64,000 nt of DNA from JAVBME01 sp031552765 (GTDB taxonomy: Bacteria; Bacillota; Negativicutes; Acidaminococcales; JAISLQ01), in the NCBI GenBank assembly GCA_031552765.1, contig JAVBME010000008.1:1-64000 (forward strand), read 5' to 3'. Shown one piece after another: positions 50,215 through 59,169 of the stretch. Each line of letters opens with the position of its first letter. Positions within the stretch are counted from its first letter, which is position 1. The notes beneath the pieces are model-generated. The model was not told where the DNA came from and did not search any database. It saw only the letters and a list, made by a program, of their open reading frames with translations. The translations under genes and the position numbers were made by a program.

Positions 50215-50980
50215 AAATTTTAATGTTTTTAATTTTATCCAATGATTTATAATCTGTAAGGTCGTACTGTAAAGGTGTGATTGCCACCCAGTTATTGGCT
50301 ACGGCATCGACGTCAAGCGATAAGTTATTGCCTATCTCGGTGACTATTTCACCGCCCAGCCAGTAATAAGTCCGGCCCTGCAAGTCTTTTCTGGCAGCAA
50401 ATATATTGTCATAAGCGACATCGCCTAGGCCCGTTATTTTTAGGCCTTTTATTTTTTCTTTTTCTATAGCCGGTACATTGACATTAAGCATGCTGGTGAG
50501 CGGTAAGTGGAATTCTTTGTAAGACTCTACTATTTTCACTGCTATTTCGGCAGCTACTCGGTAGTCCGCTTTTCTCGACCTGCTATCGAGTGATACGGCC
50601 ATGGCCGGTATGCCGTGCATACTGGCCTCGAGCGCCGCGCTTACAGTACCGGAATAAACCGTATCTAGGCCCATGTTCGGGCCCCTGTTTATGCCGGATA
50701 TGACCAAATCAGGGAGTTCATCCAAGAGCAATAACTCCAGCGCCATTTTTACGCAGTCTGCCGGCCGGCCGCCGATCGACCAGGCGCGGATACTATTATC
50801 GGAGAATTCATATTCATCGACAAAAATAGGATCGTGTACTGTTATAGCATGGCTGGAGGCGCTGTTTTCCCAGGTAGGAGCCGCTACCAAAATTTCATGG
50901 CCGGCATTTTTCAATGGTTGCAAAAGAGCAGACAGTCCGGGGGCATTTATCCCGTCATCATTGCTAATAAGTATTTTCAT
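50213..50980 (-). CDS. surE: 5'/3'-nucleotidase SurE
   Basis: Metal-dependent nucleoside-5'-monophosphate phosphatase. 255 residues from ATG 50980 behind GAGGTGG (the frame opens at 50992). It has ISNDDGINAPGL (about 4-15), SASSHAITV, SGINRGPNMGLDTVYSGTVSAA (in part, about 95-114) and the GRPADC block. The start overlaps the end of the upstream radical-SAM-like gene by 17 bases, so the two are translated together. Confidence 0.93.
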   Translation of the reverse strand: MKILISNDDGINAPGLSALLQPLKNAGHEILVAAPTWENSASSHAITVHDPIFVDEYEFSDNSIRAWSIGGRPADCVKMALELLLLDELPDLVISGINRGPNMGLDTVYSGTVSAALEASMHGIPAMAVSLDSRSRKADYRVAAEIAVKIVESYKEFHLPLTSMLNVNVPAIEKEKIKGLKITGLGDVAYDNIFAARKDLQGRTYYWLGGEIVTEIGNNLSLDVDAVANNWVAITPLQYDLTDYKSLDKIKNIKI

Positions 50981-51617
50981 TATCCACCTCATTGTTTATG
51001 GCAAAAGCATTTTCAAGATAGTTAGACGCTATATTATGATACATTAAAAATTCTTCGGGCGCCAGGCTTTTACTCTTGAGATAAACAGGCAGGTTTATAT
51101 CTGTCTGCATCAGGTTTTCTATAAAAACGGTAAAATCTGGTATTGATATTTCCGCTATATCGATATTAAGCCAAATTTTTCTAACACTGGCCAGTTGGAT
51201 AAATATCTGCAATTCACGACTGTTTTCATAGCATCCATTTAGTGTTATTTTCAGTTCTATCTGTTTGACTATATGCAGCAATTCTGCCAACAGCCGCGAG
51301 TCAGTAGATCTGGTAGAAAGCACAAAATCTATCTCCGGTAATTTGGTATGCAGCCTTTTTATCCAATCAAAACGCCGCAACGGTTCTGCTCCGCAAAAGT
51401 GCAGGCAGGTATGTGGGTGGTTCTGCCACAGATTTTTTATAATATCCGCAGCTGTCAAAATATCCACAGCGACAGGCAACAGGCAAGTATCATCGACAAT
51501 GTCTCTGTTTGTATTTGTAAAAGATAAAAAAATGCTGCGTTTCCCGGCTTCCGGTCCATAAGGCTGCACAGCCTTATGAATACGGGATACTTTTGCCTTG
51601 TTGCTTATAATAACCAC
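50964..51617 (-). CDS. Radical-SAM-like protein lacking the cluster cysteines
   Basis: 217 residues, not confidently named. The layout resembles the small QueE / NrdG-type radical SAM proteins: a start QPYGPEAGKRSIFLSFTN (about 18-35) corresponds to their GEGxxxGRPxVFxRxxGCN segment, and CLHFCGAEPLRR (about 71-82) corresponds to the GGEPLL motif. The CxxxCxxC triad that should follow the first block is absent (TNTNRDIVDDTC instead). It may be a degenerate or repurposed member that does not bind SAM. Expressed upstream of surE with overlapping codons. Confidence 0.6.
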   Translation of the reverse strand: MVIISNKAKVSRIHKAVQPYGPEAGKRSIFLSFTNTNRDIVDDTCLLPVAVDILTAADIIKNLWQNHPHTCLHFCGAEPLRRFDWIKRLHTKLPEIDFVLSTRSTDSRLLAELLHIVKQIELKITLNGCYENSRELQIFIQLASVRKIWLNIDIAEISIPDFTVFIENLMQTDINLPVYLKSKSLAPEEFLMYHNIASNYLENAFAINNEVDNENTY

Positions 51618-51627
51618 CCTTTATAAA

Positions 51628-51664
51628 AAAGCACCCCTTATTTCCAAGCTTTAAAGGGTGCTTT
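51628..51664 (-). terminator. Terminator after the glycosyltransferase gene
   Basis: AAAGCACCC (51628-51636) pairs with GGGTGCTTT (51656-51664), with T-rich sequence following on the minus strand. It is 10 bases past the stop codon of the gene ending at 51674. Confidence 0.82.
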
Positions 51665-51673
51665 AATTATTTT

Positions 51674-52969
51674 TCATTTTATAGCATTTTTCCCCAGCAG
51701 GATTTGTTTGGCAGTTGATAAGCCGTCGTCAGGCAGATCCTGCACCAGCATTTCCTGGAAAGTGATGTTTCTCGTATGTATAGTGTGGCTCCATTCGCGT
51801 TTGTTGCGGTCTTTGAAACCGAGCACAGTGATCGGCACCCAGGAATAAACGAATACGGGATAAAGGATGAAATAAAGCCAAGTTTTGGCGGAAGCGTTTA
51901 CTTTAGCCAGGATAAGCATGGGTATTATATACTGCCAGATGCATATGAGCGCCCAAAGCTCCATAGGTACATAGTAGTTAAATAAATTTGTGTAAAAATA
52001 ATACTGGCTGTTTATTAGATTGCAGAAGAGGAAAAATACAGATAAAAGAAGAAAATGCGGTTGCACCAGATGTATTATCCCGTCCAGCATACTGATATTG
52101 CGCTGTTTTATGCCCTGGCATAAAAGTTTAGGTATATAACGGGCGGCTACGTCAAAATGACCCTGCGCCCAGCGTTTTCTCTGGTTCCAGGCTTGTTTGA
52201 AAGTAAGCGGTTTTTCATCGTAAACTATAGCATCATGAGCCCAGGTTGTAGGTTCTCCCTGCAGCAAGGCCTTCATGGTAAATTCCATGTCTTCGGTCAG
52301 ACAGGTAGCTCCCCAGCCATGCTTCTTCAGTATTTCCGTTTTTATACACATGCCGGTCCCGCCTAAAACGCTTGACAGGCCGATATTATACTTGGCCAGA
52401 TGCCAGATATGGTCGACTACCCAAAAACATATGGCAAACGTTGCGGAAATCCAAGTATCATCAGGGTTTTTACAATCAAGATAACCTTGGATGATTTTTT
52501 CGCCTTTACACAGGCGGTTGTTCATTTCAACCAAAAATTGCGGATGCACAAGGTTGTCAGCATCAAAAACGACTACTGCGTCATATTGTTTTTCCATTTT
52601 GAAGAGGCGTTCGAACATCCACTCCATCGCGTAGCCTTTGCCTTTTTCCACATCATTAAAGCGATTGTGCACCAAGGCGCCGTAGCTTGCCGCGATTTCT
52701 GCGGTTTTATCTTTGCAGTTGTCGGCAATTACATGTACATCATAAAGTTCGCGTGGGTAATTTAGCATTTGCAGGTTTTCGATCAAGGACCCGATAACTT
52801 GCTCTTCATTGTGGGCGGCTACGATAACTGCAAAAGTTTTTTCCGGGCGAGTAATTTTTTTCTCTTTACGTTGATAAAAACCAAAAAACGAAATAATAAA
52901 ATAGTATAGTGTAAAAAGCAAAATCAATATTTGAATTGGTATCATTATATAATCATATGCAGTAAACAT
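51674..52969 (-). CDS. Membrane-bound family 2 glycosyltransferase
   Basis: 431 residues, processive-type GT2. One N-terminal membrane helix (about 8-30) is followed by the catalytic domain. It has AAHNEEQVIGSLIENLQML, the DxD in VVFDADNLVHP (about 133), the TEDMEF acid (about 220), and QRKRWAQGHFD (about 261-271), a QxxRW motif of polysaccharide synthases. Two or three C-terminal helices (about 300-385) follow. Product unknown; it could make a cell-surface glycan. It stands alone between two minus-strand units. Confidence 0.88.
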   Translation of the reverse strand: MFTAYDYIMIPIQILILLFTLYYFIISFFGFYQRKEKKITRPEKTFAVIVAAHNEEQVIGSLIENLQMLNYPRELYDVHVIADNCKDKTAEIAASYGALVHNRFNDVEKGKGYAMEWMFERLFKMEKQYDAVVVFDADNLVHPQFLVEMNNRLCKGEKIIQGYLDCKNPDDTWISATFAICFWVVDHIWHLAKYNIGLSSVLGGTGMCIKTEILKKHGWGATCLTEDMEFTMKALLQGEPTTWAHDAIVYDEKPLTFKQAWNQRKRWAQGHFDVAARYIPKLLCQGIKQRNISMLDGIIHLVQPHFLLLSVFFLFCNLINSQYYFYTNLFNYYVPMELWALICIWQYIIPMLILAKVNASAKTWLYFILYPVFVYSWVPITVLGFKDRNKREWSHTIHTRNITFQEMLVQDLPDDGLSTAKQILLGKNAIK

Positions 52970-53059
52970 CTATTTTCTCCTTCGCCTGATACACAAAGTT
53001 TTGTTATCAATTTTACAAATTATAGTATAACACAAATGCATACTATAGTCTAATAACAG

Positions 53060-53737
53060 CTAGCTATAACCACCGGTGATTTTTATATGTAGGAAATTCA
53101 CAAAGCCCATGAGTGAATAAGCGAAAAATGCACTAAAAGGAAGCGCCGCCAATGGTAAAAGATAAAAAAGGCACAAAGCGGTAACTACGGCTAAAACCGC
53201 GGAAGGTGGACGGATAGGATTGCCTTTGCCTTTAAAATCGGGGTAGCGTACTGTACTGTACATCAAAAGAGCATACGCGATAACCCCTATGCTGACGATT
53301 GTAGAGTCAAGCTGGATGCCGGAAATGGCAAAAGTAGCCAGTATACAGCCGCCGCCAGGAGCCGGCATGCCCATGAAGTAGCCTTGTACGGTAGATGTGC
53401 TGATGTTGAAACGAGCCAAGCGCAATACTGCGCACACAGGAAAAGCTATTGTAGCGGCAAGGCCAAGATAACCGGCGCCCTGCATGTACATTTGATGTAA
53501 AAGTATAGCTGGCGACACTCCAAATGACACGGCGTCGCAAAGTGAATCAAGTTCTTTGCCAAAGTCCCCGCTTACGCCAAAAAAACGGGCGGCTCTGCCG
53601 TCAAGCGCATCCGCCACCATTGCGAGCAAAATAAAAATCCCAGCCAGAAAAAAATCTTTTTCAATGGTTTTTATTATGGAAAGGACACCGAAGGCAAGGT
53701 TTAAGCTGGTACATGCATTAGGGATAAATGAACGCAT
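53060..53737 (-). CDS. pssA: CDP-diacylglycerol-serine O-phosphatidyltransferase
   Basis: Makes phosphatidylserine. 225 residues from ATG 53737 (a GTG at 53740 directly precedes it), with about seven membrane segments. It carries the CDP-alcohol phosphatidyltransferase motif DALDGRAARFFGVSGDFGKELDSLCD (in part, about 42-67). The ATG overlaps the psd stop (TGATG). Together with psd it gives a complete route to phosphatidylethanolamine. Confidence 0.92.
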   Translation of the reverse strand: MRSFIPNACTSLNLAFGVLSIIKTIEKDFFLAGIFILLAMVADALDGRAARFFGVSGDFGKELDSLCDAVSFGVSPAILLHQMYMQGAGYLGLAATIAFPVCAVLRLARFNISTSTVQGYFMGMPAPGGGCILATFAISGIQLDSTIVSIGVIAYALLMYSTVRYPDFKGKGNPIRPPSAVLAVVTALCLFYLLPLAALPFSAFFAYSLMGFVNFLHIKITGGYS

Positions 53738-54372
53738 CACTTCTCCACCTTCCCTATCACGCTTACGCCGCCTTTGACCTTATCGCCTTTTTGCACAAGC
53801 ACTTTGACATTTTCCGGCATTACCAATTCGGTACTGGAGCCAAATTTTATCATACCGTATCTTTGCCCTTGCTCTAGTTTATGGCCGAGCGTAACCCAGG
53901 AAACTATCCTTCTGGCAAGCAGCCCGGCTATTTGTATTACGAGGATTTTCAGATTTTCATTTTCGATACCGATCGCATGGCGTTCGTTTTCAAAAGAAGC
54001 CGCCTGTTTGTAAGCGGGCCGGAAACCGCCGCAAGTGTATCTTTGGTATTTTATTTCTCCGCGCATCGGGCTGCGGTTTACGTGCACGTCAAATACAGAC
54101 AGGAAGATCGTTACTTTGACAGCCGGAGCGTCCAGATATTCTTCGTCGTAAAACTTAGTTACTCCCATAACCGTACCATCGGCTGGCGATATGATAAGGC
54201 TGTCGTCGAAAGGTATATCGCGTGAAGGATTGCGAAAAAAGAACATCATGAAAAGAGCCAAGCCGCAAGGCAAAATAGCCCATGCCGGATGAAAGGCCAG
54301 GGACAAGATAATAGCTACAATGAAACAGGCCGCGATTATCCCATATCCATCTTTAACAATAATTGATTTCAT
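53737..54372 (-). CDS. psd: Phosphatidylserine decarboxylase
   Basis: Pyruvoyl-dependent enzyme that makes phosphatidylethanolamine. 211 residues, the short proenzyme type. It has PADGTVMGV (about 62-70), FLSVFDVHVNRSP (about 90), and the self-cleavage site MIKFGSSTELVMP (Gly-Ser, about 183). The frame opens at 54414. ATG 54372 gives the normal N-terminus MKSIIVKDGYG, although AAGGAG is 13 bases away; an ATT closer to it could in principle be used. Confidence 0.9.
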   Translation of the reverse strand: MKSIIVKDGYGIIAACFIVAIILSLAFHPAWAILPCGLALFMMFFFRNPSRDIPFDDSLIISPADGTVMGVTKFYDEEYLDAPAVKVTIFLSVFDVHVNRSPMRGEIKYQRYTCGGFRPAYKQAASFENERHAIGIENENLKILVIQIAGLLARRIVSWVTLGHKLEQGQRYGMIKFGSSTELVMPENVKVLVQKGDKVKGGVSVIGKVEK

Positions 54373-54443
54373 GTAAATGGGGTTACTCCTTAAATAAAAC
54401 TCAGGCAATCTCAAAACATTATAATATAGCAGGCCGCTATTGT

Positions 54444-55172
54444 CTAATGCTTTTTGCTAAATAATATTTTCAGCATAAAATGCGGGATTGTAAGCATGCG
54501 CCAAAAGCGTGAAGGCTGCCTGCACAGGCGGTACAGCCACTCAAGTCCCAATTCTTGCCAAATTTGCGGTGCGCGTTTTGATACTCCGGCCATAACGTCA
54601 AACGTCCCGCCAACACCTAGGAGTATTTTGCAGTCGAGCGCATTTTTATGTTCATACAGCCATTTTTCCTGTTTGGGGGCGCCCAGTGCGGCAAATAATA
54701 TATCAGGGGCTGTTTTGTTTATTTCTTTGACCAGCAGTGCATTTTCTTTCGGCAGAAAATAGCCGTCCCGCCAGCCGGCTATTTTTAAATCAGGGTATTT
54801 TTTCAATATGTTTTGTGCAGCTTTTTCCGCTATGCCGGGAGCGGCGCCGAGAAAATATATTTTCCAATTTTTATCGGCGGCCAGCGATAGGAGATTTTGC
54901 GCCAGGTCAAAACCCGCTACCCGCTCTTTTACCGGGGAGCCCAGATGTTTACCTGCCCACACTACGCCTATGCCGTCAGGTACGACTAGCTCGGCTGTGT
55001 TTACGATGTTGCGAAAAAAAGCATCTTTTTGGCAAAACATGACTATTTCGGTATTTGCTGTTACGATCAGCATTTTCCCCCTGGCATCAATTGCCTCTTC
55101 TACTTTTTTCAAGACCTCCTGCATACCTAAGGCATGCAGGGTAACTCCTAATACCGAAAAAACTTCCGACAT
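54444..55172 (-). CDS. WecG/TagA/CpsF-family glycosyltransferase
   Basis: 242 residues of glycosyltransferase family 26. Motifs are VTANTEIVMFCQKDAFF (about 37), VVPDGIGVVWAGKHLG (about 63), FLGAAPGIAEKAA, FAALGAPKQEKWLYE (about 165) and the C-terminal GVGGTFDVMAGVSKRAPQIW plus GLEWLYRLCRQP. Members transfer ManNAc or similar sugars to lipid-linked GlcNAc for teichoic acid or enterobacterial common antigen. The acceptor here is unknown. It is 12 bases after the response regulator, so probably in the same transcript. Confidence 0.9.
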   Translation of the reverse strand: MSEVFSVLGVTLHALGMQEVLKKVEEAIDARGKMLIVTANTEIVMFCQKDAFFRNIVNTAELVVPDGIGVVWAGKHLGSPVKERVAGFDLAQNLLSLAADKNWKIYFLGAAPGIAEKAAQNILKKYPDLKIAGWRDGYFLPKENALLVKEINKTAPDILFAALGAPKQEKWLYEHKNALDCKILLGVGGTFDVMAGVSKRAPQIWQELGLEWLYRLCRQPSRFWRMLTIPHFMLKILFSKKH

Positions 55173-55184
55173 ACAAGCCGCCTT

Positions 55185-55892
55185 CTATTGGAAATAATGA
55201 CCGACAAGGTTTATGTTTTTGTCAATGCATTTATATTTATATACGGGACGCCCTACCGAACCTCGGTGTAGCTCTAAAGAAAGGACTTTTAAAGTTTTTA
55301 AAAATTCCAGGTATTTTCGGATAGACACTCTTGATATGCCTACCAGCGCAGATATTTCCTCTGTAGTAAAAACATCGTCCAGTTGACATATTTCCTGCCA
55401 TACGGTTTTGAGCGTATTGCGGTCCAGCCCTTTGGGTATGGAAAGGTCTGTCAGCTGTTCTTTGTATAAGATGCTGCTGTCGAGGTCTTCCTGATCCAAC
55501 TCGTTTTGATTTTCGATAAGAGAAATACGGTTGCGGTAATTGGTCAGCGCAAGGTTGAATCTTTCAAATTCGAAAGGTTTGATAATATAGTCGATAGCGC
55601 CATTGCGCATGGCTTTTTGGATGCGTTCTTTGTCGCGTGCGGCTGATACCACGATGACGTCGACATTGTGTTCGTTTTCGCGTATTTGTTTTAACATTTG
55701 CAGGCCGTCCATGCCTGGCATAAATATATCTAAAAGCACAAGATTGTACTGCTTTTTGCTCAGCAAGCTAAGGGCTTCCTCTCCGTTACGGGCCTTGTCT
55801 GTAAGTTCAAATCCTTTGACTTGGCTGAGATAGTGCTCATGAAATTTTGCTACCATCGGATCATCTTCTACTAATAAAACTTTGATCACCAT
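55185..55892 (-). CDS. CitB/DcuR-family response regulator
   Basis: 235 residues. Receiver domain 1-120 with phosphoacceptor Asp55 (LVLLDIFMPGMDG) and Lys in YIIKPFEFERF, then a coiled linker and a C-terminal winged HTH (about 165-220, VFTTEEISALVGISRVSIRKYLEFL). Partner of the kinase encoded 2 bases upstream. Family members control transport and metabolism of citrate, malate, fumarate or succinate. No such transporter is adjacent; the target genes must be elsewhere. Confidence 0.9.
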   Translation of the reverse strand: MVIKVLLVEDDPMVAKFHEHYLSQVKGFELTDKARNGEEALSLLSKKQYNLVLLDIFMPGMDGLQMLKQIRENEHNVDVIVVSAARDKERIQKAMRNGAIDYIIKPFEFERFNLALTNYRNRISLIENQNELDQEDLDSSILYKEQLTDLSIPKGLDRNTLKTVWQEICQLDDVFTTEEISALVGISRVSIRKYLEFLKTLKVLSLELHRGSVGRPVYKYKCIDKNINLVGHYFQ

Positions 55893-55894
55893 TT

Positions 55895-57514
55895 TTACAC
55901 TTCCACCTTTCTGACATACGGTATTTTGGCTATAAATACAGTACCCTGCCCTTCACTTGTTTCCACTTCGATGCTGCCTTGTGATTCGTCAAGCGTCTGT
56001 TTTACCAGGTAAAGGCCAAAACCGCGTTGCAACCCTTTACTGGAATAACCCTTGGAAAATATCATGTCAAGCGATTCGTCACTTATGCCTACGCCGGAAT
56101 CTTCCACGGTGATGACCAAGTCGTCATCCATGACCAGCATGGTCAACAATACGATGCGCTCGCCGTCTTTATTTTTTAAAGCGTCAAAAGCATTGTCGAT
56201 AAGGTTACCTATTATTATTATCAATTTGTGTACATGCGCTTGCGCCACAGGCGCCGGCAGGTTGCTTTCTTCCGTAAGGCTGAAATCTATATCCAGTTCC
56301 CTGGCCCTGCTGAGTTTTCCTAAAATAAAACCGCTGAGTACAGGGTCTTTGAGACGGTTGTTGACATATTGCGCTTCATCGAGACGGTTTCCCGCCACAT
56401 CTTTTACATATTGCCGCAATTCATCATATGCCTGCATTTCCGTCAAGCCTAGCACCACATGAAGTTTATTCATAAATTCATGCGTCTGGGCCCTTAAAGC
56501 ATCGGCATAATTACGTACGCCTGTAAGCTGCTGGGCCAGTTCTTCCACCTCGGTCTTGCGGCGGAAAGTAGTTATCGCGCCAACTATTTTGTCTTCCATT
56601 ATTACAGGTACTTGGTTGGTTATTACCGTGATATTATTTATGGATTCCTCATGGTTTAGCTTTGATTTTCCCTGCAAGAGGATCTCCTGCATATTATTGT
56701 CACGGTATATTTCTTCTATGTTCATGCCTATGGGATTTTCTATTTTCAAACCTGCGTACTCAAAAATATTTCGCGCACGGACATTTACCAAAGTAATTAT
56801 ACCATGGATATCCACACTTAAAATACCTTCTTGTACGGAATCGAGCATAGCGCTTCGCTCTTGAAGTATTTTGGCTATAGTTTCAGGTTCGAGGCCGAAC
56901 AAAGTATCTTTTATGTTTTTAACCAAAATAAGCGAACCGCAAATGCCCACTATCAGGCCGACCGCGTTGGCCAGAAAAATCAGTACCATGCTTTCATCAG
57001 CAAGCTTGGTGACGATATCGCTAGGCAAACCTACCACAGTTACGCCTATCTGTTGGTTTTTATTGTCTAAAATTTTGTTTGATACTTGGGAAGCGTAAAA
57101 GGCATATAACCCCGGGTTTTCCCCCATTGTAAACATATTGGGCGTAGTAAAAGCGGTTTGCTGCGCTTCTTGTAAAAAACTATCTTTGGTATGAGAGTCC
57201 ATCGCGTTGTAAGCAATGATTTTGCCCTTCATATCAAAAATAACAATATTAGAGTTGGTAGTAGTGCTCACTGCCGTGATCAGAGACTGGATCTGCTCTT
57301 TTTTGTTCTGGTCGTCTAAGGAATCTACTAAAAGCGGCAGGCGGGAAACGGTAGAGGCGATGCTTAAAGAGTTGTTGCCCATGCGCTGTTCTACGATATC
57401 GGAAAGTTTCCTTGATATAAGAACGCTTGTAGCCAAAAGCGAAACAAATACAACAAAAGTAATAAGCAAAACTACTTTTGTGTATAAGGTCAATCCTTTT
57501 GGCTGTTTTTTCAC
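55895..57514 (-). CDS. CitA/DcuS-family sensor histidine kinase
   Basis: 539 residues. Membrane helices at about 12-34 and 176-199 enclose a periplasmic PAS-like sensor (about 40-170), followed by a cytoplasmic PAS (about 215-320). The DHp His345 lies in QTHEFMNKLHVVLGL, and the ATPase domain has GNLIDNAFDAL, EDSGVGI and GFGLYLVKQ. The signal is probably a di- or tricarboxylate. It starts 27 bases after prfC on the same strand. Confidence 0.92.
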   Translation of the reverse strand: MKKQPKGLTLYTKVVLLITFVVFVSLLATSVLISRKLSDIVEQRMGNNSLSIASTVSRLPLLVDSLDDQNKKEQIQSLITAVSTTTNSNIVIFDMKGKIIAYNAMDSHTKDSFLQEAQQTAFTTPNMFTMGENPGLYAFYASQVSNKILDNKNQQIGVTVVGLPSDIVTKLADESMVLIFLANAVGLIVGICGSLILVKNIKDTLFGLEPETIAKILQERSAMLDSVQEGILSVDIHGIITLVNVRARNIFEYAGLKIENPIGMNIEEIYRDNNMQEILLQGKSKLNHEESINNITVITNQVPVIMEDKIVGAITTFRRKTEVEELAQQLTGVRNYADALRAQTHEFMNKLHVVLGLTEMQAYDELRQYVKDVAGNRLDEAQYVNNRLKDPVLSGFILGKLSRARELDIDFSLTEESNLPAPVAQAHVHKLIIIIGNLIDNAFDALKNKDGERIVLLTMLVMDDDLVITVEDSGVGISDESLDMIFSKGYSSKGLQRGFGLYLVKQTLDESQGSIEVETSEGQGTVFIAKIPYVRKVEV

Positions 57515-57541
57515 TGCATACCTCCAAATAGCGGTAAGATA

Positions 57542-59146
57542 CTACACGCGTGATTCGTCGGGGGGAACTTCCAAAAACTTTATGTGGGGATTGCGCTCCA
57601 GCATCCAGTTGAGCGTCCATTCATTATTTACCAGTACAACGGGCCGCTCCTTGCTGTCGAGTACTATCATACCGGTATCAAGGCCTTTTATACTGGAGAG
57701 GTCTTTTTTATCTTCTATTATCAACCATCTGGCAAGAGAATAAGAGAGCATAGTTTGTAAAAGGTCAACGCCATATTCATTTTTCAGGCGGTATGACAAT
57801 ACATCCAGTTGCAGGCTGCCTACCACGCCTACTATATACGCTTCAAGGCCGGATCCGGGCTGGCGGAATATCTGTATCGCGCCTTCCTGGGCCAGCTGTT
57901 CGATACCTTTGACAAATTGCTTTCTTTTCAATGTGTCTTTAGGCTGGATACGGGAAAACTGCTCGGGCGGGAATACCGGGAAGTCTTCGAAACGGATCTT
58001 TTCACCTTCGCTGCACAGCGTATCGCCTATGCCAAAAATGCCGGGGTCGAATATGCCGAGTATATCACCGGGATACGCTTCGTCGACGATTTCCCTTTCC
58101 TGGGCCAAAAATTGCTGTGGCTGGGAAAGTTTTATGTTTTTGCCGCTCTGCAAATGATAGACAGACATGCCTTTTTTAAAAGTACCCGAACATATGCGGA
58201 AAAAAGCTATCCGGTCGCGGTGGGCGGGGTTCATATTTGCCTGTATTTTAAAGATAAAAGCGGAAAAGCTCTCATTTTGCGGCTCTCTTACGCCGTCTTG
58301 CAACAGGCGTGTAGCCGGTGGCGGCGACAATTGAAGAAAGCTTTTCAAGAAAGCTTCCACGCCAAAATTAGTCATGGCGCTGCCGAAAAACATAGGCGTC
58401 AGTTCACCGCGGGCTACCCTGTCGGCGGAAAATTCATCGCCGGCCAGGTCGAGCAATTCAATATCGTTGACGAGCGTTTGATATACTTCGTCGCCAAGAG
58501 TGGTTTTCAAACGGCTGTCCGACAGTTCGCTGACGGTCGAAGCCAGTTGTTTGGCGCCATGGCTGCCGTCGTACTCAAACAGTTCCACCCGCTTTTTCTG
58601 GCGGTCATAGACTCCCTGGTAATTGCCGTTTATACCTACAGGCCAATTCATTGGGTAAGCCCTGATGCCGAGTATGTTCTCAAGTTCGTCCATCAGGTCG
58701 AAGGGATTGCGTCCATAACGGTCGAGTTTATTGACGAATGTAAACACCGGTATGCGCCGGCGCTTACAGACCCAGAAAAGTTTTTTAGTCTGTTCTTCGA
58801 TGCCTTTAGCCGCGTCTATCAGCATAACGGCGCTGTCGGCCGCCATCAATGTACGATAAGTGTCTTCACTGAAGTCCTGATGCCCGGGCGTATCCAAAAC
58901 ATTTACGCGAAAACCGTCGTAATCGAATTGCAAGACGCTCGACGCGACAGATATACCTCTTTGTTTTTCTATTTCCATCCAGTCGGATACGGCATGCTTT
59001 TGGTTTTTACGCGCTTTTACCGTTCCCGCCAGATGTATTGCGCCGCCGTACAGCAGCAGTTTTTCTGTCAAAGTAGTTTTGCCGGCGTCCGGGTGGGAAA
59101 TAATGGCAAACGTACGCCGCCTGGATATTTCTTCTTCAAAAGACAT
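57542..59146 (-). CDS. prfC: Peptide chain release factor 3
   Basis: GTPase that removes RF1/RF2 from the ribosome after termination. 534 residues. It has SHPDAGKTTLTEKLLLYGGAI (in part, P-loop about 17-24), the switch segment MEIEKQRGISVASSV, DTPGHQDFSEDTYRTL, and NKLDR. This EF-G-like domain layout with the GTVKARK insert is typical of RF3. A hypothetical zinc-ribbon gene lies 23 bases upstream on the same strand, and the two-component system follows. Confidence 0.94.
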   Translation of the reverse strand: MSFEEEISRRRTFAIISHPDAGKTTLTEKLLLYGGAIHLAGTVKARKNQKHAVSDWMEIEKQRGISVASSVLQFDYDGFRVNVLDTPGHQDFSEDTYRTLMAADSAVMLIDAAKGIEEQTKKLFWVCKRRRIPVFTFVNKLDRYGRNPFDLMDELENILGIRAYPMNWPVGINGNYQGVYDRQKKRVELFEYDGSHGAKQLASTVSELSDSRLKTTLGDEVYQTLVNDIELLDLAGDEFSADRVARGELTPMFFGSAMTNFGVEAFLKSFLQLSPPPATRLLQDGVREPQNESFSAFIFKIQANMNPAHRDRIAFFRICSGTFKKGMSVYHLQSGKNIKLSQPQQFLAQEREIVDEAYPGDILGIFDPGIFGIGDTLCSEGEKIRFEDFPVFPPEQFSRIQPKDTLKRKQFVKGIEQLAQEGAIQIFRQPGSGLEAYIVGVVGSLQLDVLSYRLKNEYGVDLLQTMLSYSLARWLIIEDKKDLSSIKGLDTGMIVLDSKERPVVLVNNEWTLNWMLERNPHIKFLEVPPDESRV

Positions 59147-59169
59147 TAAAAAGAGCCTCTCTTCAAAAA

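Noticed and set aside
53021..53047. TATAGTAT/ATACTATA inverted repeat between pssA and the glycosyltransferase gene
   Set aside because: A weak all-A/T stem without a clear T-run. It could be a terminator or promoter element, but support is too thin to list.
57809..59149. 446-codon open frame antisense to prfC
   Set aside because: RF3 on the other strand has all its motifs. The antisense frame results from codon bias in GC-rich third positions and has no RBS or recognisable domain.
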